A stretch of 46,849 bases of DNA from Pseudomonadota bacterium (GTDB taxonomy: Bacteria > Desulfobacterota > Desulfobulbia > Desulfobulbales > Desulfocapsaceae). The notes below the pieces were generated by a model. That model made no database searches and was not told where the DNA came from. It saw only the letters and a program-made list of their open reading frames with translations. Made by a program: the position numbers and the translations under genes. Positions 1-8,246 of the stretch are shown here, piece by piece (position 1 is the first letter of the stretch; the number at the start of each line of letters is the position of its first letter). The stretch is from assembly GCA_018821785.1 (NCBI GenBank), contig JAHJLI010000031.1, forward strand, positions 1-46,849. Direction: 5' to 3'.

Positions 1-603
1 AAACAGACTGGTGGTTCCGGGCAGTTTGGCCGGGTCGGTGGATATCTGGAACCAATCGAGGAAGGTGGTGATTATGAATTCGTCGACAGTATTGTCGGTG
101 GCGTCATTCCCCGTGAGTTTATCAGCTCCTGCGACAAAGGTTTCAGGAAGAGTCTTGAGAAGGGCTCACTCTGCGGCGCGACCATTACCGGGGTACGCTG
201 TGTTATCAATGATGGCGCCTATCATGCGGTCGATTCCTCTGATATCGCCTTCCAGCTAGCAGCAATCGGGGCCTTTAAGGAAGGATATCTTAAGGCAAAG
301 CCGATAATCCTTGAACCTATCATGAAGGTGGCCGTGGAGGGACCAACCGAATTCCAGGGCTCGGTCATGGGGTCTATCAACCAGCGCCGCGGTATGATTA
401 TCGGAACCAACGAGGAAGGTACATACTCGGTGGTGGAGGCTGAGGTGCCTCTTTCCGAGATGTTTGGTTATTCGACGGCTCTCCGGTCCCTGACCCAGGG
501 AAAGGCAGAATTTACCATGGAGTTCGCGAGCTTCAAACCGGTACCAAAGAGTGTGAGCGAACAACTGATCAAAGCCTATCAGGATGAGCGAAAGAACGCT
601 TGA
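1..603 (+). CDS. fusA: Elongation factor G, C-terminal part (5' end outside window)
   Basis: The frame is open from base 1 to the TGA at 601-603, giving about 200 residues with no start inside the window. The sequence matches domains IV and V of the ribosomal translocase EF-G: a GSGQFG stretch at the start, [10 protein letters not shown], then the domain V run with [41 protein letters not shown] and a final [11 protein letters not shown] is a cytoplasmic GTPase that moves tRNA and mRNA through the ribosome; the G domain lies upstream of the window. Many genomes carry more than one EF-G paralogue, and the fragment cannot show whether this is the main one. The next gene follows on the same strand after 111 bp. 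Family assignment is secure; paralogue identity is not. Confidence 0.93.
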   Translation, partial: KQTGGSGQFGRVGGYLEPIEEGGDYEFVDSIVGGVIPREFISSCDKGFRKSLEKGSLCGATITGVRCVINDGAYHAVDSSDIAFQLAAIGAFKEGYLKAKPIILEPIMKVAVEGPTEFQGSVMGSINQRRGMIIGTNEEGTYSVVEAEVPLSEMFGYSTALRSLTQGKAEFTMEFASFKPVPKSVSEQLIKAYQDERKNA

Positions 604-714
604 AATTGACAGCATTATTGACTACAACAAGAAAAACATACTGGGCACTGGCTGTCCGGTTTGATACCTGCATCAGCCATGCAGGGAATAAGGAATCGAA
701 AAAGGTGAACTGCC

Positions 715-1413
715 ATGGGAAATGACGAGTTTGTAGTAAGTAATCCTCTCCGGGCACTTGGACTGGAGAACAAGTCGGGGAGTGGGGTCCAGGCCATGAT
801 GGGATTGGTTATGGCCAGAGCCGGGCTTGGCAAGACCGCAATTTTGGTGCAATTTGCACTCGATTGCATGTTGCTGGGTAACAAGGTGCTGCATGTTGCC
901 ATCGGCGAGGGGGTAGATAAAACCCGCACATGGTATGATGATATTCTCTCTTTGCTGACCGATGGGGAAAAAATCGGGTCTATTCCGGAAATCATGAAAA
1001 ACCGGATGATCATGACCTTCAAGGAGAGTTCCTTCAGTAAAGCCCTTCTAGAAGAGCGCTTGGACGATCTGGTAAAACAAAATATCTACAAACCCGAGTG
1101 CCTGATTATTGACGGTTATGATTTTGCCAATAATGACAAGGCGTCTCTTGAGGGGTTGCGAAGTTTCATGAATGATCGAGGCCTTAAGATGATATGGTTT
1201 TCGGCAGTCAGCCATCGTGAGGACAAGCGGGTGAGTCTTGACGGGGTGCCTGCTCCTTGCCATGAGGTAGACAGCCTCTTTGAAACCGTACTGTTGATCA
1301 AGCCGATGGGTGATGCCATGAAGCTGGATATCCTGAAATGCGATTCCTGTAAGCTCGATCCTGGTACCACCCTGATGCTTGATCCTTCCACAATGCTTAT
1401 TAAAAAAGGCTAA
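715..1413 (+). CDS. RecA/KaiC-like P-loop ATPase, function unknown
   Basis: This 232-residue protein has a P-loop at residues 34-41 (ARAGLGKT, an alanine replacing the usual first glycine of Walker A). A hydrophobic strand ending in Asp, ECLIIDGYD near residues 128-137, is a good Walker B. The spacing and the surrounding strands resemble the RecA/DnaB/KaiC ATPase core, but no DNA-binding or hexamerisation domain is visible, so it is a compact single-domain ATPase. The ATG has an AGGTGA ribosome-binding site 6 bp upstream. It follows the EF-G gene on the same strand and is closed by a strong terminator at 1458-1491, so it may share a transcript with EF-G. I cannot name a function. Confidence 0.8.
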   Translation: MGNDEFVVSNPLRALGLENKSGSGVQAMMGLVMARAGLGKTAILVQFALDCMLLGNKVLHVAIGEGVDKTRTWYDDILSLLTDGEKIGSIPEIMKNRMIMTFKESSFSKALLEERLDDLVKQNIYKPECLIIDGYDFANNDKASLEGLRSFMNDRGLKMIWFSAVSHREDKRVSLDGVPAPCHEVDSLFETVLLIKPMGDAMKLDILKCDSCKLDPGTTLMLDPSTMLIKKG

Positions 1414-1457
1414 AAGTGAAAGTTGCCGACACAGGCAATGATCCGGAGTTGAAAAAA

Positions 1458-1491
1458 GCGGGATGCCGAGTAGGCATCCCGCTTTTTTTTT
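1458..1491 (+). terminator. Rho-independent terminator after the P-loop ATPase
   Basis: A perfect 10-bp GC-rich stem (GCGGGATGCC / GGCATCCCGC) with a 5-nt loop is followed by nine T residues. It lies 45 bp after the stop codon at 1413. Confidence 0.93.
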
Positions 1492-1613
1492 AGGAGACGT
1501 CAGGAAATTGTTTTACATGTATTGGTCATGCCCTAACGGCTTATTCTGCCGTTTCCGGCATTGGGTTGGCCAAGTTATTATTTGATGGCGGAGTTTTTCG
1601 TGCAGGTGAGAAA

Positions 1614-2408
1614 ATGCAATTGAGACCTTGTATTGATCTCCATGGTGGAGTGGTAAAACAGATTGTCGGCTCGACTCTTGTTGACGATCATCCGGAGGTG
1701 GTTGAGACTAATTTCGTTACCGAGAAACCACCCTCCTGGTTTACTGCCCTTTATCGTGCAGATAATCTGACTGGTGGTCATATTATTAAGCTCGGGCCCG
1801 GAAACGATCTCGCCGCCGAGGAAGCGCTTGACGCCTGGCCGGGTGGAATGCAGCTTGGTGGAGGAATATCCGCCGAAAATGCCGGCCAATGGCTTGATAA
1901 AGGTGCCTCCGAAGTAATCGTCACCTCGTATGTTTTCCGTGATGGCTTTATTGATATGGACCGGCTGGACAAATTGGTTGCGGCGGTTGGCAGGAAGAGA
2001 CTTGTTCTTGATCTCAGCTGCCGCAAGAAAGAAGAGCAATACTACATAGTGACGGATCGCTGGCAAAAATTTACCAGCATCGCCATAGGTCCCGCGGTAT
2101 TGGAGAAACTTGCAAAGTCTTGCAGCGAATTTCTCATTCATGCAGCTGACGTGGAAGGGAAGTGTGCCGGTATTGAAAAAACACTCGTTGAAAAGTTGGC
2201 GCTATGGACCCCAATTCCCACAACCTATGCCGGTGGCATCAGGGATATCTCGGACCTGCAGCTGATATGGGAAGCTGGAAAGGGAAGACTTGATTGCACC
2301 GTTGGCAGTTCTCTCGATATCTTCGGTGGTAAAACTCTTACCTATAGAGAGGCGGTTCAGTTTTGTCGCGCCACGGAAGAGGTTGGTCTCCCTATGTTCG
2401 ATCCTTGA
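1614..2408 (+). CDS. hisA: Phosphoribosylformimino-AICAR ribotide isomerase, eukaryote-like type
   Basis: HisA performs the Amadori rearrangement of ProFAR to PRFAR in histidine biosynthesis. The 264-residue TIM barrel starts RPCIDLHGGVVKQIVG, which carries the N-terminal catalytic Asp. It has QLGGGIS in the middle and TTYAGGIRDISDL with VGSSLDIFGG in the C-terminal phosphate-binding half. The inserts and the TPIPTTYAGGI segment resemble the fungal/plant HIS6 branch rather than standard bacterial HisA. The frame is open from a TTG at 1566, but the ATG at 1614 is preferred because AGGTGAG lies just upstream and the protein then begins directly at the first barrel strand. No other his gene is nearby. 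Confidence 0.88.
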   Translation: MQLRPCIDLHGGVVKQIVGSTLVDDHPEVVETNFVTEKPPSWFTALYRADNLTGGHIIKLGPGNDLAAEEALDAWPGGMQLGGGISAENAGQWLDKGASEVIVTSYVFRDGFIDMDRLDKLVAAVGRKRLVLDLSCRKKEEQYYIVTDRWQKFTSIAIGPAVLEKLAKSCSEFLIHAADVEGKCAGIEKTLVEKLALWTPIPTTYAGGIRDISDLQLIWEAGKGRLDCTVGSSLDIFGGKTLTYREAVQFCRATEEVGLPMFDP

Positions 2409-2467
2409 CCTTCATCTCAACTTCCGATACAATACCTTGGCAATACTAGATTTTCCTGTTGTCTGTT

Positions 2468-2542
2468 AACTTACCCGGTGAACGGGATAAGTAACTTAAC
2501 GAAATTGGTTTTTAAAAAACAAGAAACGAATTTCTAAGGTAC
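2468..2542 (-). repeat. Dispersed 52-bp palindromic repeat, copy 1
   Basis: The 52-bp core is at 2491-2542 and the CCCG/CGGG tail hairpin is at about 2473-2487. Read on the minus strand, it starts GTACCTTAGAAATTCG and ends CGTTAAGTTAC, with a T-rich loop between the arms. It lies between hisA and the HDOD gene, ending 22 bp before the HDOD start. The core length is identical to that of copies 2-4. Confidence 0.85.
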
Positions 2543-2564
2543 TCAATGAATATTTAGAAAATGT

Positions 2565-3428
2565 ATGGCATCTCACAAGGAAAGACAGCGAAGAGAGATT
2601 GAAAAATTCATTGAAAGAATGCCGAGTCTGTCAACAACAGTCGGCAAGGTAATGGAAATTTGCAGCCGAACCGACGCGTCTCCCAATGAACTGAACAAGG
2701 TAATTTCGCTTGATCCGGTCCTGGCTGGCCAAGTTCTAAAACTCATTAACTCCGCTTACTATTCCCTGGTAAATAAAGTCACATCATTAACCAGGGCAAT
2801 TACAATGCTGGGGATGAATACAGTAAAAAATATGGTACTCAGCACGGCAATTATTCGAACCGTTGCTGGAACAAAGAAATCCAGGGCCCTGCCAACCACC
2901 AAATTCTGGGCCCATTCAATTGGCGTTGGTGTAAGTGCCAAACTCCTTGGAGAAGCAAAGGGGTTCCCCGCCATGGAAAGGGAAGAGTTGTTTATTGCCG
3001 GTTTGCTCCACGATCTCGGCAAGGTACCTTTTGGCGATGACTATATCGAGGCCTTGAATATTGCAAAATTCGAACAGTTGCCGCTCTATGAAGTAGAGCT
3101 TGATGTCATGGGTATTAACCACCAGGAGGTGGGGTTGATGATCGCCGATAAATGGAAACTGAACGATGTTATAACCTCCTGTATAGGCACTCACCATGAA
3201 ATTGACAAAATGGCGGGAGACGACGCCGGCCAGAAGGTGGCCTTGGTAGCCCTCGGCAACATGTATACCAATATTTTTGACCACGGTTATGCCGGTGATC
3301 CTTTCCCCAGGGAGGAGGATGTCGAGCTTCTTAGAAGATCGGTAGACCTGACGCCTGACGAATTTTGCGGGATCGGCGAGAGAGTGATTGAGGAAATTCG
3401 CAAGGCTGAAGTCTTTTTAAAGTTATAA
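2565..3428 (+). CDS. HDOD domain protein
   Basis: The 287-residue cytoplasmic protein is almost entirely an HDOD domain. It has the N-terminal helical part (MPSLSTTVGKVMEIC, SLDPVLAGQVLKLINSAYYS, ITSLTRAITMLG-like) and a degenerate HD motif GLLHDLGKVPFG near residues 146-157, followed by NHQEVGLMIADKW and THHEID. HDOD proteins are regulatory relatives of HD-domain phosphohydrolases and are often involved in signalling. Here HD, NHQEVG and THH are all retained, so weak metal binding is possible. No GGDEF, EAL or receiver domain is attached. The start follows palindromic repeat copy 1 closely. The specific role is unknown. Confidence 0.85.
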   Translation: MASHKERQRREIEKFIERMPSLSTTVGKVMEICSRTDASPNELNKVISLDPVLAGQVLKLINSAYYSLVNKVTSLTRAITMLGMNTVKNMVLSTAIIRTVAGTKKSRALPTTKFWAHSIGVGVSAKLLGEAKGFPAMEREELFIAGLLHDLGKVPFGDDYIEALNIAKFEQLPLYEVELDVMGINHQEVGLMIADKWKLNDVITSCIGTHHEIDKMAGDDAGQKVALVALGNMYTNIFDHGYAGDPFPREEDVELLRRSVDLTPDEFCGIGERVIEEIRKAEVFLKL

Positions 3429-3508
3429 TTCCGAATATATCTTCTGAATATTACATGCAAAAATTGCAGACGTGCAAATAAACACATCAGAAATCAACAG
3501 GAGCTGAT

Positions 3509-4426
3509 ATGAAAGTTCGCTTTTGGGGTGTACGGGGATCAATTCCCAGTCCCGGGCCGGAAACCCAGAAGTATGGCGGCAACACAGCCTGCATTGAGAT
3601 GCGTGTGGGATCTGATGACCGACTCATTATCATTGACGCCGGCTCAGGTATTCGTTCCCTCGGCAACTATATAATGGTGAACGACCTGCCTAAAGGACCG
3701 ATCAAAGCCGATATTTTCCTTTCCCATACGCACTGGGATCATATCATGGGCTATCCGTTTTTTACCCCGATTTACATTCCAGGGACCACTTTAAGGGTGT
3801 ATGGCCCGGTCTCTTTTGAGGAGGATCCTTTGGAAGAAGTAGTGGGAGGTCAGATGAAATACCGCTATTTTCCAATCAATCTCGGCGAGCTTGCTTCGGA
3901 AATTGAATATATCCGGTTAAAGGAGGCTCCCTCCATCGACCTTGGAAACGGCCTGCTCCTCTCGACTAAGCTGCTCAACCATCCCATCACCGCCTTGGGG
4001 TACCGTTTCACCCACAATAGTAAGGTGGTCTGTACCTGCTACGATACCGAACCATTTCGCAATTTGTTTATCACCGACCCTGCCAACCCTGATTATGACG
4101 AGGCTATGGCCATTGAAGGGGAGGAAGTGGCAGTCGAGCAAAATCTTACTGTCGAAAATTTTTTTGCCGGGGCCGACCTGCTTATCCATGATGCCCAATA
4201 TTTGGCCGCTGAGTTTGGGGCACGAATAAACTGGGGACACACGTCGATCGAATATGCAATTGCCGCCGCCAACCGGGCGGGAGTGAAAAAACTGGCGCTT
4301 TTTCATCATGATCCAGACCGCTCAGATGCGACCCTGGACAAGTTGTCCTCACTCTATTGTGAACCGGGAAAATTTGGGGACACCGAGGTGTTTTTTGCCA
4401 GAGAGGGAATGGAGATACTTCTGTAA
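3509..4426 (+). CDS. MBL-fold metallo-hydrolase
   Basis: The 305-residue metallo-beta-lactamase-fold protein begins MKVRFWGVRGSIPSPG with YGGNTAC, typical of the phosphodiesterase-like (PhnP/RNase Z-related) branch. The zinc motif HTHWDH is at residues 73-78. Further metal ligands are plausible at LNHP, CYDTEP, IHDAQY and the terminal LFHHDP. Such enzymes hydrolyse phosphodiester or cyclic nucleotide bonds, but the substrate cannot be read from sequence. The ATG has AGGAG upstream (AACAGGAGCTGAT). Its stop lies one base from the end of the convergent exonuclease gene, so the two 3' ends abut with no terminator between them. Confidence 0.88.
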   Translation: MKVRFWGVRGSIPSPGPETQKYGGNTACIEMRVGSDDRLIIIDAGSGIRSLGNYIMVNDLPKGPIKADIFLSHTHWDHIMGYPFFTPIYIPGTTLRVYGPVSFEEDPLEEVVGGQMKYRYFPINLGELASEIEYIRLKEAPSIDLGNGLLLSTKLLNHPITALGYRFTHNSKVVCTCYDTEPFRNLFITDPANPDYDEAMAIEGEEVAVEQNLTVENFFAGADLLIHDAQYLAAEFGARINWGHTSIEYAIAAANRAGVKKLALFHHDPDRSDATLDKLSSLYCEPGKFGDTEVFFAREGMEILL

Positions 4427-4427
4427 T

Positions 4428-5261
4428 TCACCAGGAAGAAAGGGACCGTCTTACCCGTTCGATACAGTCATAATCGGCGTGAAATGGCATGGCCGGTGGA
4501 GTGGGAAAAGGCAGGAAGAGATGCTCGGAAAATGGGCTGCCCATAACGTTACGGTTGTAGGCTTCGATTGCCAGGCGTTCGAGATTGACGGTGTCCTCAA
4601 TGTTATAGGCCAGAAGCGTGTGCAGTGCCTTTTCGTCGTTATAATCCCTGTAACGCTGCCAGAGCAGCACGGCAAAATAGCCATCGACCCCATCCAGGCT
4701 GCCGCGGTTCATGCCTAGCTTTTTCTCACATCCTTTTAACCCACCCTTGAATCCAAGCCGAGCCAGGACATATCTTAAATCGATTTGCGCATGGTTCAGT
4801 TTAATTCTGAAAAATCTCTCCAGGACTGGAACGTCAAAGCTCTTGCCGTTGTAACTGACAATAACCTGATATCTGTGTATGGCGTCGACAAAATCATGGA
4901 GATTGATGCCATTGACGTAGGTAAATACCTGCCTGCCGTCATAGAGGGAAATGGTGGTTATCTCGGCAGAGTCGTCAAGTCCGGTGGTTTCGATATCAAG
5001 ATAAGCTGTACGTGCACGGAAGTGGGGGAAAATTCGCCAAACCTCGGAGCTGTCAAGGCGTTTGGTGAAAAAGCTGGGATCGTCTTCTAGGGCAGTTGTT
5101 GAGCTCTTCAGGGTTAGCATGGCATCGACACGGGTGATGGCGGAGAGACGGATGGGAGGCGGGTTCCGCCACTTGTCCCAAGTGGTGATACCCGCCTCCC
5201 AGAGTTTTGTCTCAATCTTGCGGCCGATGCCGGGAATATGAGAGAAGGTGTGCTGCAGCAT
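4428..5261 (-). CDS. YprB-type ribonuclease H-like 3'-5' exonuclease
   Basis: The 277-residue protein has a short helix-hairpin-helix-like N-terminus (IPGIGRKIETKLWEAGI, residues 9-25). A DEDD exonuclease core follows: YLDIETTGL with Asp89 and Glu91, then VSYNGKSFDVPVLE, DLRYVLARLG and AYNIEDTVNLERL, giving the four expected acidic residues. This is the YprB_RNaseH-like family, predicted nucleases acting on DNA or RNA. It lies downstream of the DEAD-box helicase on the same strand, separated from it by palindromic repeat copy 2, so a shared RNA-processing role is possible but unproven. Confidence 0.85.
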   Translation of the reverse strand: MLQHTFSHIPGIGRKIETKLWEAGITTWDKWRNPPPIRLSAITRVDAMLTLKSSTTALEDDPSFFTKRLDSSEVWRIFPHFRARTAYLDIETTGLDDSAEITTISLYDGRQVFTYVNGINLHDFVDAIHRYQVIVSYNGKSFDVPVLERFFRIKLNHAQIDLRYVLARLGFKGGLKGCEKKLGMNRGSLDGVDGYFAVLLWQRYRDYNDEKALHTLLAYNIEDTVNLERLAIEAYNRNVMGSPFSEHLFLPFPTPPAMPFHADYDCIERVRRSLSSW

Positions 5262-5275
5262 TGCTTCCTTGTTTC

Positions 5276-5347
5276 GTACCTTAGAAATTGGTTTCTTGTT
5301 TTTTAAAAACCAATTCCGTGAAGGTACTTTTCCCGCTTATTGGGGTT
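5276..5347 (+). repeat. Dispersed 52-bp palindromic repeat, copy 2
   Basis: The core at 5276-5327 runs from GTACCTTAGAAATTGG to CCAATTCCGTGAAGGTAC, the most symmetrical copy. The tail CCCGCTTATTGGGG is at 5332-5345. It lies between the helicase stop (5355) and the exonuclease start (5261); on the minus strand the tail comes first and the core ends 14 bp before the exonuclease ATG. Confidence 0.9.
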
Positions 5348-5354
5348 AGCATCC

Positions 5355-7172
5355 TTAGATGACGGGAGCGCTATAAACGGGTTTTTTCCTGGCCTTTGCC
5401 GTTGAAGCCTTTGCAGTTGAACCGGCATTGTATCGCTCACGCTCAGGCTTCTGGCGTCTGGCAGGAGGCTGGGGAGTTTCAATGCCCGCGCCAATTCTCT
5501 GAATTCTCATGGTCTTGCTGCCGACACGGCTCTTTTGTAATACGTGTAAGATATCATCCGGCATACCGACGGGCAGGTCAACGGTGCTGTAGGAATCGTA
5601 GATAGAAATTCGTCCAATATGTCGGCTGTTGATATCGGCCTCATTGGCAATGGCACCGACTATGTTTGCCGGCTTAATGCCCTGCTCGCTGCCGAGTTCA
5701 ATCCGGAACCGTTCCATCCCTTCCTCGGGTGGCAGCTGGATGTTCGAGGATCTCGATCCGGCTCCGGTTCGGGCTTTAGGTCTGGGGCCGGCAGAATAGC
5801 GTTGTTCCCGAACAGAAGTCTCGGGGACTTTCTGCTCTTCGAGCAGCAGCGGTCTGCTGCCCTGAGCAAGCAGGGCGAGCGCTGCCGCCAGTTGCTCGGG
5901 CTTGACAGTATTTTCCTGCAGATATTCGTTTACCAGGGTTTGGTAAATGGAGGTGTCGCTCTTCAGGGCGGTGGTGATTTTTTCCTTGAAATTGTCGATT
6001 CGTTTTTTGTTTATGGCTGTAGTCGAGGGCAAGTCGGCCATCTGGATTTTCTGTCTGGTGGTCTGTTCGATCGACTTGAGCATGGATCGTTCCCGGCCAT
6101 TGATAAAAAGAATAGCCTCTCCGCTTCGGCCTGCTCTTCCGGTTCGGCCGATGCGGTGAATATATGCCTCGGCATCAAAAGGAATATCGTAATTGATAAC
6201 ATGACTGATGCGCTCGACGTCAAGGCCGCGGGCGGCGACATCGGTGGCGACAAGGATGTCTATCTTTTTGGACTTCAACTGCTCGACAGTACGCAGCCGC
6301 TGGCTTTGTTGGATATCACCATTAAGCGGAGCGACAGAGTACCCGAGCGCTGCCAGCTGCTCGGCGAGTTCTACTGTCTGAATTTTGGTGCGGACGAAAA
6401 TGAGCATGCCGTCAAAGGTCTCAGCTTCGAGAATTCTGCTCAAGGTATTCAATTTTGCCGCCAGGCCATTGGTGATAAGGCATCTTTGGTTGACGGTCTG
6501 GGCGGAAACGGTCTTGCTTCTGATGGTTACCTCGACCGGGTTGCTCAGGTATTTTTGGGCGATGTCACGAATGGTTTTGGGCATGGTAGCGGAAAAAAGA
6601 GCGGTCTGCTTTCTGCCGGGCAGTTGCTCAAGAATCCATTTGACGTCCTCAAGAAAGCCCATCTTCAGCATCTCGTCGGCTTCGTCCAGTATCAGGCTGT
6701 GAATAGTCTCCGTCTTCAATGTGCCACGGCGGATGTGATCCATGACCCGGCCGGGAGTGCCGACCACCACCTGGACGCCGCGTTGCAACTGCTTGAGTTG
6801 GATTGTATAATCCTGGCCGCCGAAAATCGGCAGAACCCGGAGATCTCTCATGTGTTTGCCGTAGGTTTCAAAGGCTTCTGCCACCTGGATGGCGAGTTCC
6901 CGAGTGGGAGCGAGAACGAGGATCTGTGGACTTCTGGTTTTGTCGGGCTGGAGCCTGGTGAGCAGCGGCAGAGCGAATGCGGCAGTTTTTCCGGTGCCGG
7001 TCTGGGCTTGTCCGACCACATCTTTTCCCGCCAGCATATGAGGAATCATTTCCTGTTGGATAGGGGTGGGGATTTCGTATCCGGCGTCGTTGATAGCCTT
7101 AAGAAGAGGGGCGGCAAGGCCCATGTCGGAGAAGGAAAGCGTTGGGGTCTCAGTTTCATGGAGCGAAGACAT
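5355..7172 (-). CDS. deaD: DEAD-box RNA helicase with DbpA-type RNA-binding domain
   Basis: This ATP-dependent RNA helicase is probably involved in ribosome assembly or mRNA unwinding. The 604-residue form shows all core motifs in order: Q-motif region PTPIQQEMIP, motif I AQTGTGKT, PTRELA, TPGR, motif II DEAD, motif III SAT, ATDVAARGLD and motif VI HRIGRTGRAGR. A C-terminal DbpA/CsdA-type RNA-binding domain follows (IVGAIANEADI...GRISIYDSYSTVDLP), then a basic tail rich in Lys, Arg and Ala. The frame extends to 7229, but the ATG at 7172 is preferred because AAAGGTATT precedes it and the protein then begins like family members (SFSDMGLA). A leader of up to about 500 bp without a convincing gene lies upstream. 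Confidence 0.93.
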   Translation of the reverse strand: MSSLHETETPTLSFSDMGLAAPLLKAINDAGYEIPTPIQQEMIPHMLAGKDVVGQAQTGTGKTAAFALPLLTRLQPDKTRSPQILVLAPTRELAIQVAEAFETYGKHMRDLRVLPIFGGQDYTIQLKQLQRGVQVVVGTPGRVMDHIRRGTLKTETIHSLILDEADEMLKMGFLEDVKWILEQLPGRKQTALFSATMPKTIRDIAQKYLSNPVEVTIRSKTVSAQTVNQRCLITNGLAAKLNTLSRILEAETFDGMLIFVRTKIQTVELAEQLAALGYSVAPLNGDIQQSQRLRTVEQLKSKKIDILVATDVAARGLDVERISHVINYDIPFDAEAYIHRIGRTGRAGRSGEAILFINGRERSMLKSIEQTTRQKIQMADLPSTTAINKKRIDNFKEKITTALKSDTSIYQTLVNEYLQENTVKPEQLAAALALLAQGSRPLLLEEQKVPETSVREQRYSAGPRPKARTGAGSRSSNIQLPPEEGMERFRIELGSEQGIKPANIVGAIANEADINSRHIGRISIYDSYSTVDLPVGMPDDILHVLQKSRVGSKTMRIQRIGAGIETPQPPARRQKPERERYNAGSTAKASTAKARKKPVYSAPVI

Positions 7173-7699
7173 AGTAATACCTTTACAGAAGGGGTTGATT
7201 CCAAAGAAGAACTTAGAAACCGTCGGCAAACAACTTGACCATTTATACTGATCGTAACGGCTTCTTGTTGCCGTCCCGCTCTTTTAATTTGGTTAAGCTA
7301 TTCTTAGACAACGGCCTATTGTGCAAAGCCTGCCCGGGAAAGAAACATCGGTCGTAAATCAAAGAGAATAACTCCTGATTCTCAGCGGCCGATGAGCATG
7401 TGTCCGTCCAGTTTTGCGCAATTAACCCAATTCCGTAAATCAGGATTGGTACCGTCAAGAAGACTATTTTGCCAAATGCTGCAAAATCGCGATTTGAAGG
7501 TACGCATTCCATGTACTGGTCTGACACTCACGATGAAGAGCAGCCTTAATACCAGGATGGGCAATAATATGCAATCTATTTATGCAGGTGATTTTACGTT
7601 ATTCGGTGATTTGTACATCATAATAAGAGGCGGTGTCCGGTTTCTGCCCTTCTCGAAACCGGACCATGGGTGGATTATAAAAAAAATACGAGAACACTC
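7173..7699. other. Gene-free leader region upstream of deaD
   Basis: No convincing gene is present. The region holds a small hairpin near the helicase (ACGGC / GCCGT around 7258-7274) and a GTACC...GGTAC inverted repeat at 7449-7503. A perfect 10-bp hairpin is at 7635-7664. Long untranslated leaders are known for cold-regulated DEAD-box genes; whether this is one is inference. Confidence 0.4.
7635..7664 (-). terminator. Hairpin downstream of the flavin reductase gene
   Basis: A perfect 10-bp inverted repeat (GTCCGGTTTC / GAAACCGGAC) with a 10-nt loop lies 36 bp after the stop of the minus-strand gene at 7700. No real T tract follows on the minus strand, so termination is plausible rather than certain. 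Confidence 0.5.
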
Positions 7700-8200
7700 C
7701 TATAAGATCGCATAACAGGCGAGAATCTCCCCGAAGTAAAGGGTATGGTAATCTTTTTTTGGATACAACTTTTCCATATCGGCGTCGAGAAAGGTGCTGT
7801 CCATTGCCGATTTATAGACGATTCGGCATTCGTAGTGATTGCCGGGAATATCGATTATCGGGGACTGCACCAGCTGTGCTGCCTTCTGCTGCAGGCCGCA
7901 TTCCTTGAATTTGTCGATATCACGGCCGGATTTGGTGCCGCAGGTCATGACCGCATCATGGAAGGTATTGGGAGCAGGCACAGTGACGGTAAAGTTGTCG
8001 GTTTTTTCCAGCAGGGAAAAAGTGTGGCGCGAATCCCGTACGGCGATCATAAAGACCGGTCGTTGCCAGATGTAGCCGATGGTGGCCCAGCCGATGGTCA
8101 TGGTGTTGACTTTGCCGTCGGCAAGAACGGTGAGAAAAGCTCCTTTCTTGATTCTTTCCATCATCTGGTCGGCATTTTCCAGGTATCCTGTAGTGTGCAT
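7700..8200 (-). CDS. Flavin reductase-like FMN-binding protein
   Basis: The 166-residue protein fits the flavin-reductase-like split-barrel family. It has KKGAFLTVLADGKVNTMTIGWATIGYIWQRPVFMIAVRDSRHT at the N-terminus, which forms the FMN site, then NFTVTVP and MTCGTKSGRDIDKF. Members bind FMN and act as NAD(P)H:flavin oxidoreductases or ferric reductases, often in anaerobes. The substrate is not evident. It has a GAAGGA ribosome-binding site, and ArfB lies 46 bp upstream on the same strand, so the two are probably co-transcribed. Confidence 0.85.
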   Translation of the reverse strand: MHTTGYLENADQMMERIKKGAFLTVLADGKVNTMTIGWATIGYIWQRPVFMIAVRDSRHTFSLLEKTDNFTVTVPAPNTFHDAVMTCGTKSGRDIDKFKECGLQQKAAQLVQSPIIDIPGNHYECRIVYKSAMDSTFLDADMEKLYPKKDYHTLYFGEILACYAIL

Positions 8201-8246
8201 GGTGTCGTCCTTCTGTTAAAATGGTGGGTTGAGCGGGGGAGGCGGG

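Noticed and set aside
5619-7238. A 539-codon open frame on the plus strand antisense to the DEAD-box helicase
   Set aside because: The minus strand holds a complete helicase with every family motif. The antisense frame has no family features and reflects codon bias of the real gene.
7243-7527. A 94-codon minus-strand frame in the deaD leader
   Set aside because: No ribosome-binding site or recognisable sequence; it lies in a region with hairpins and is better read as leader or spacer.
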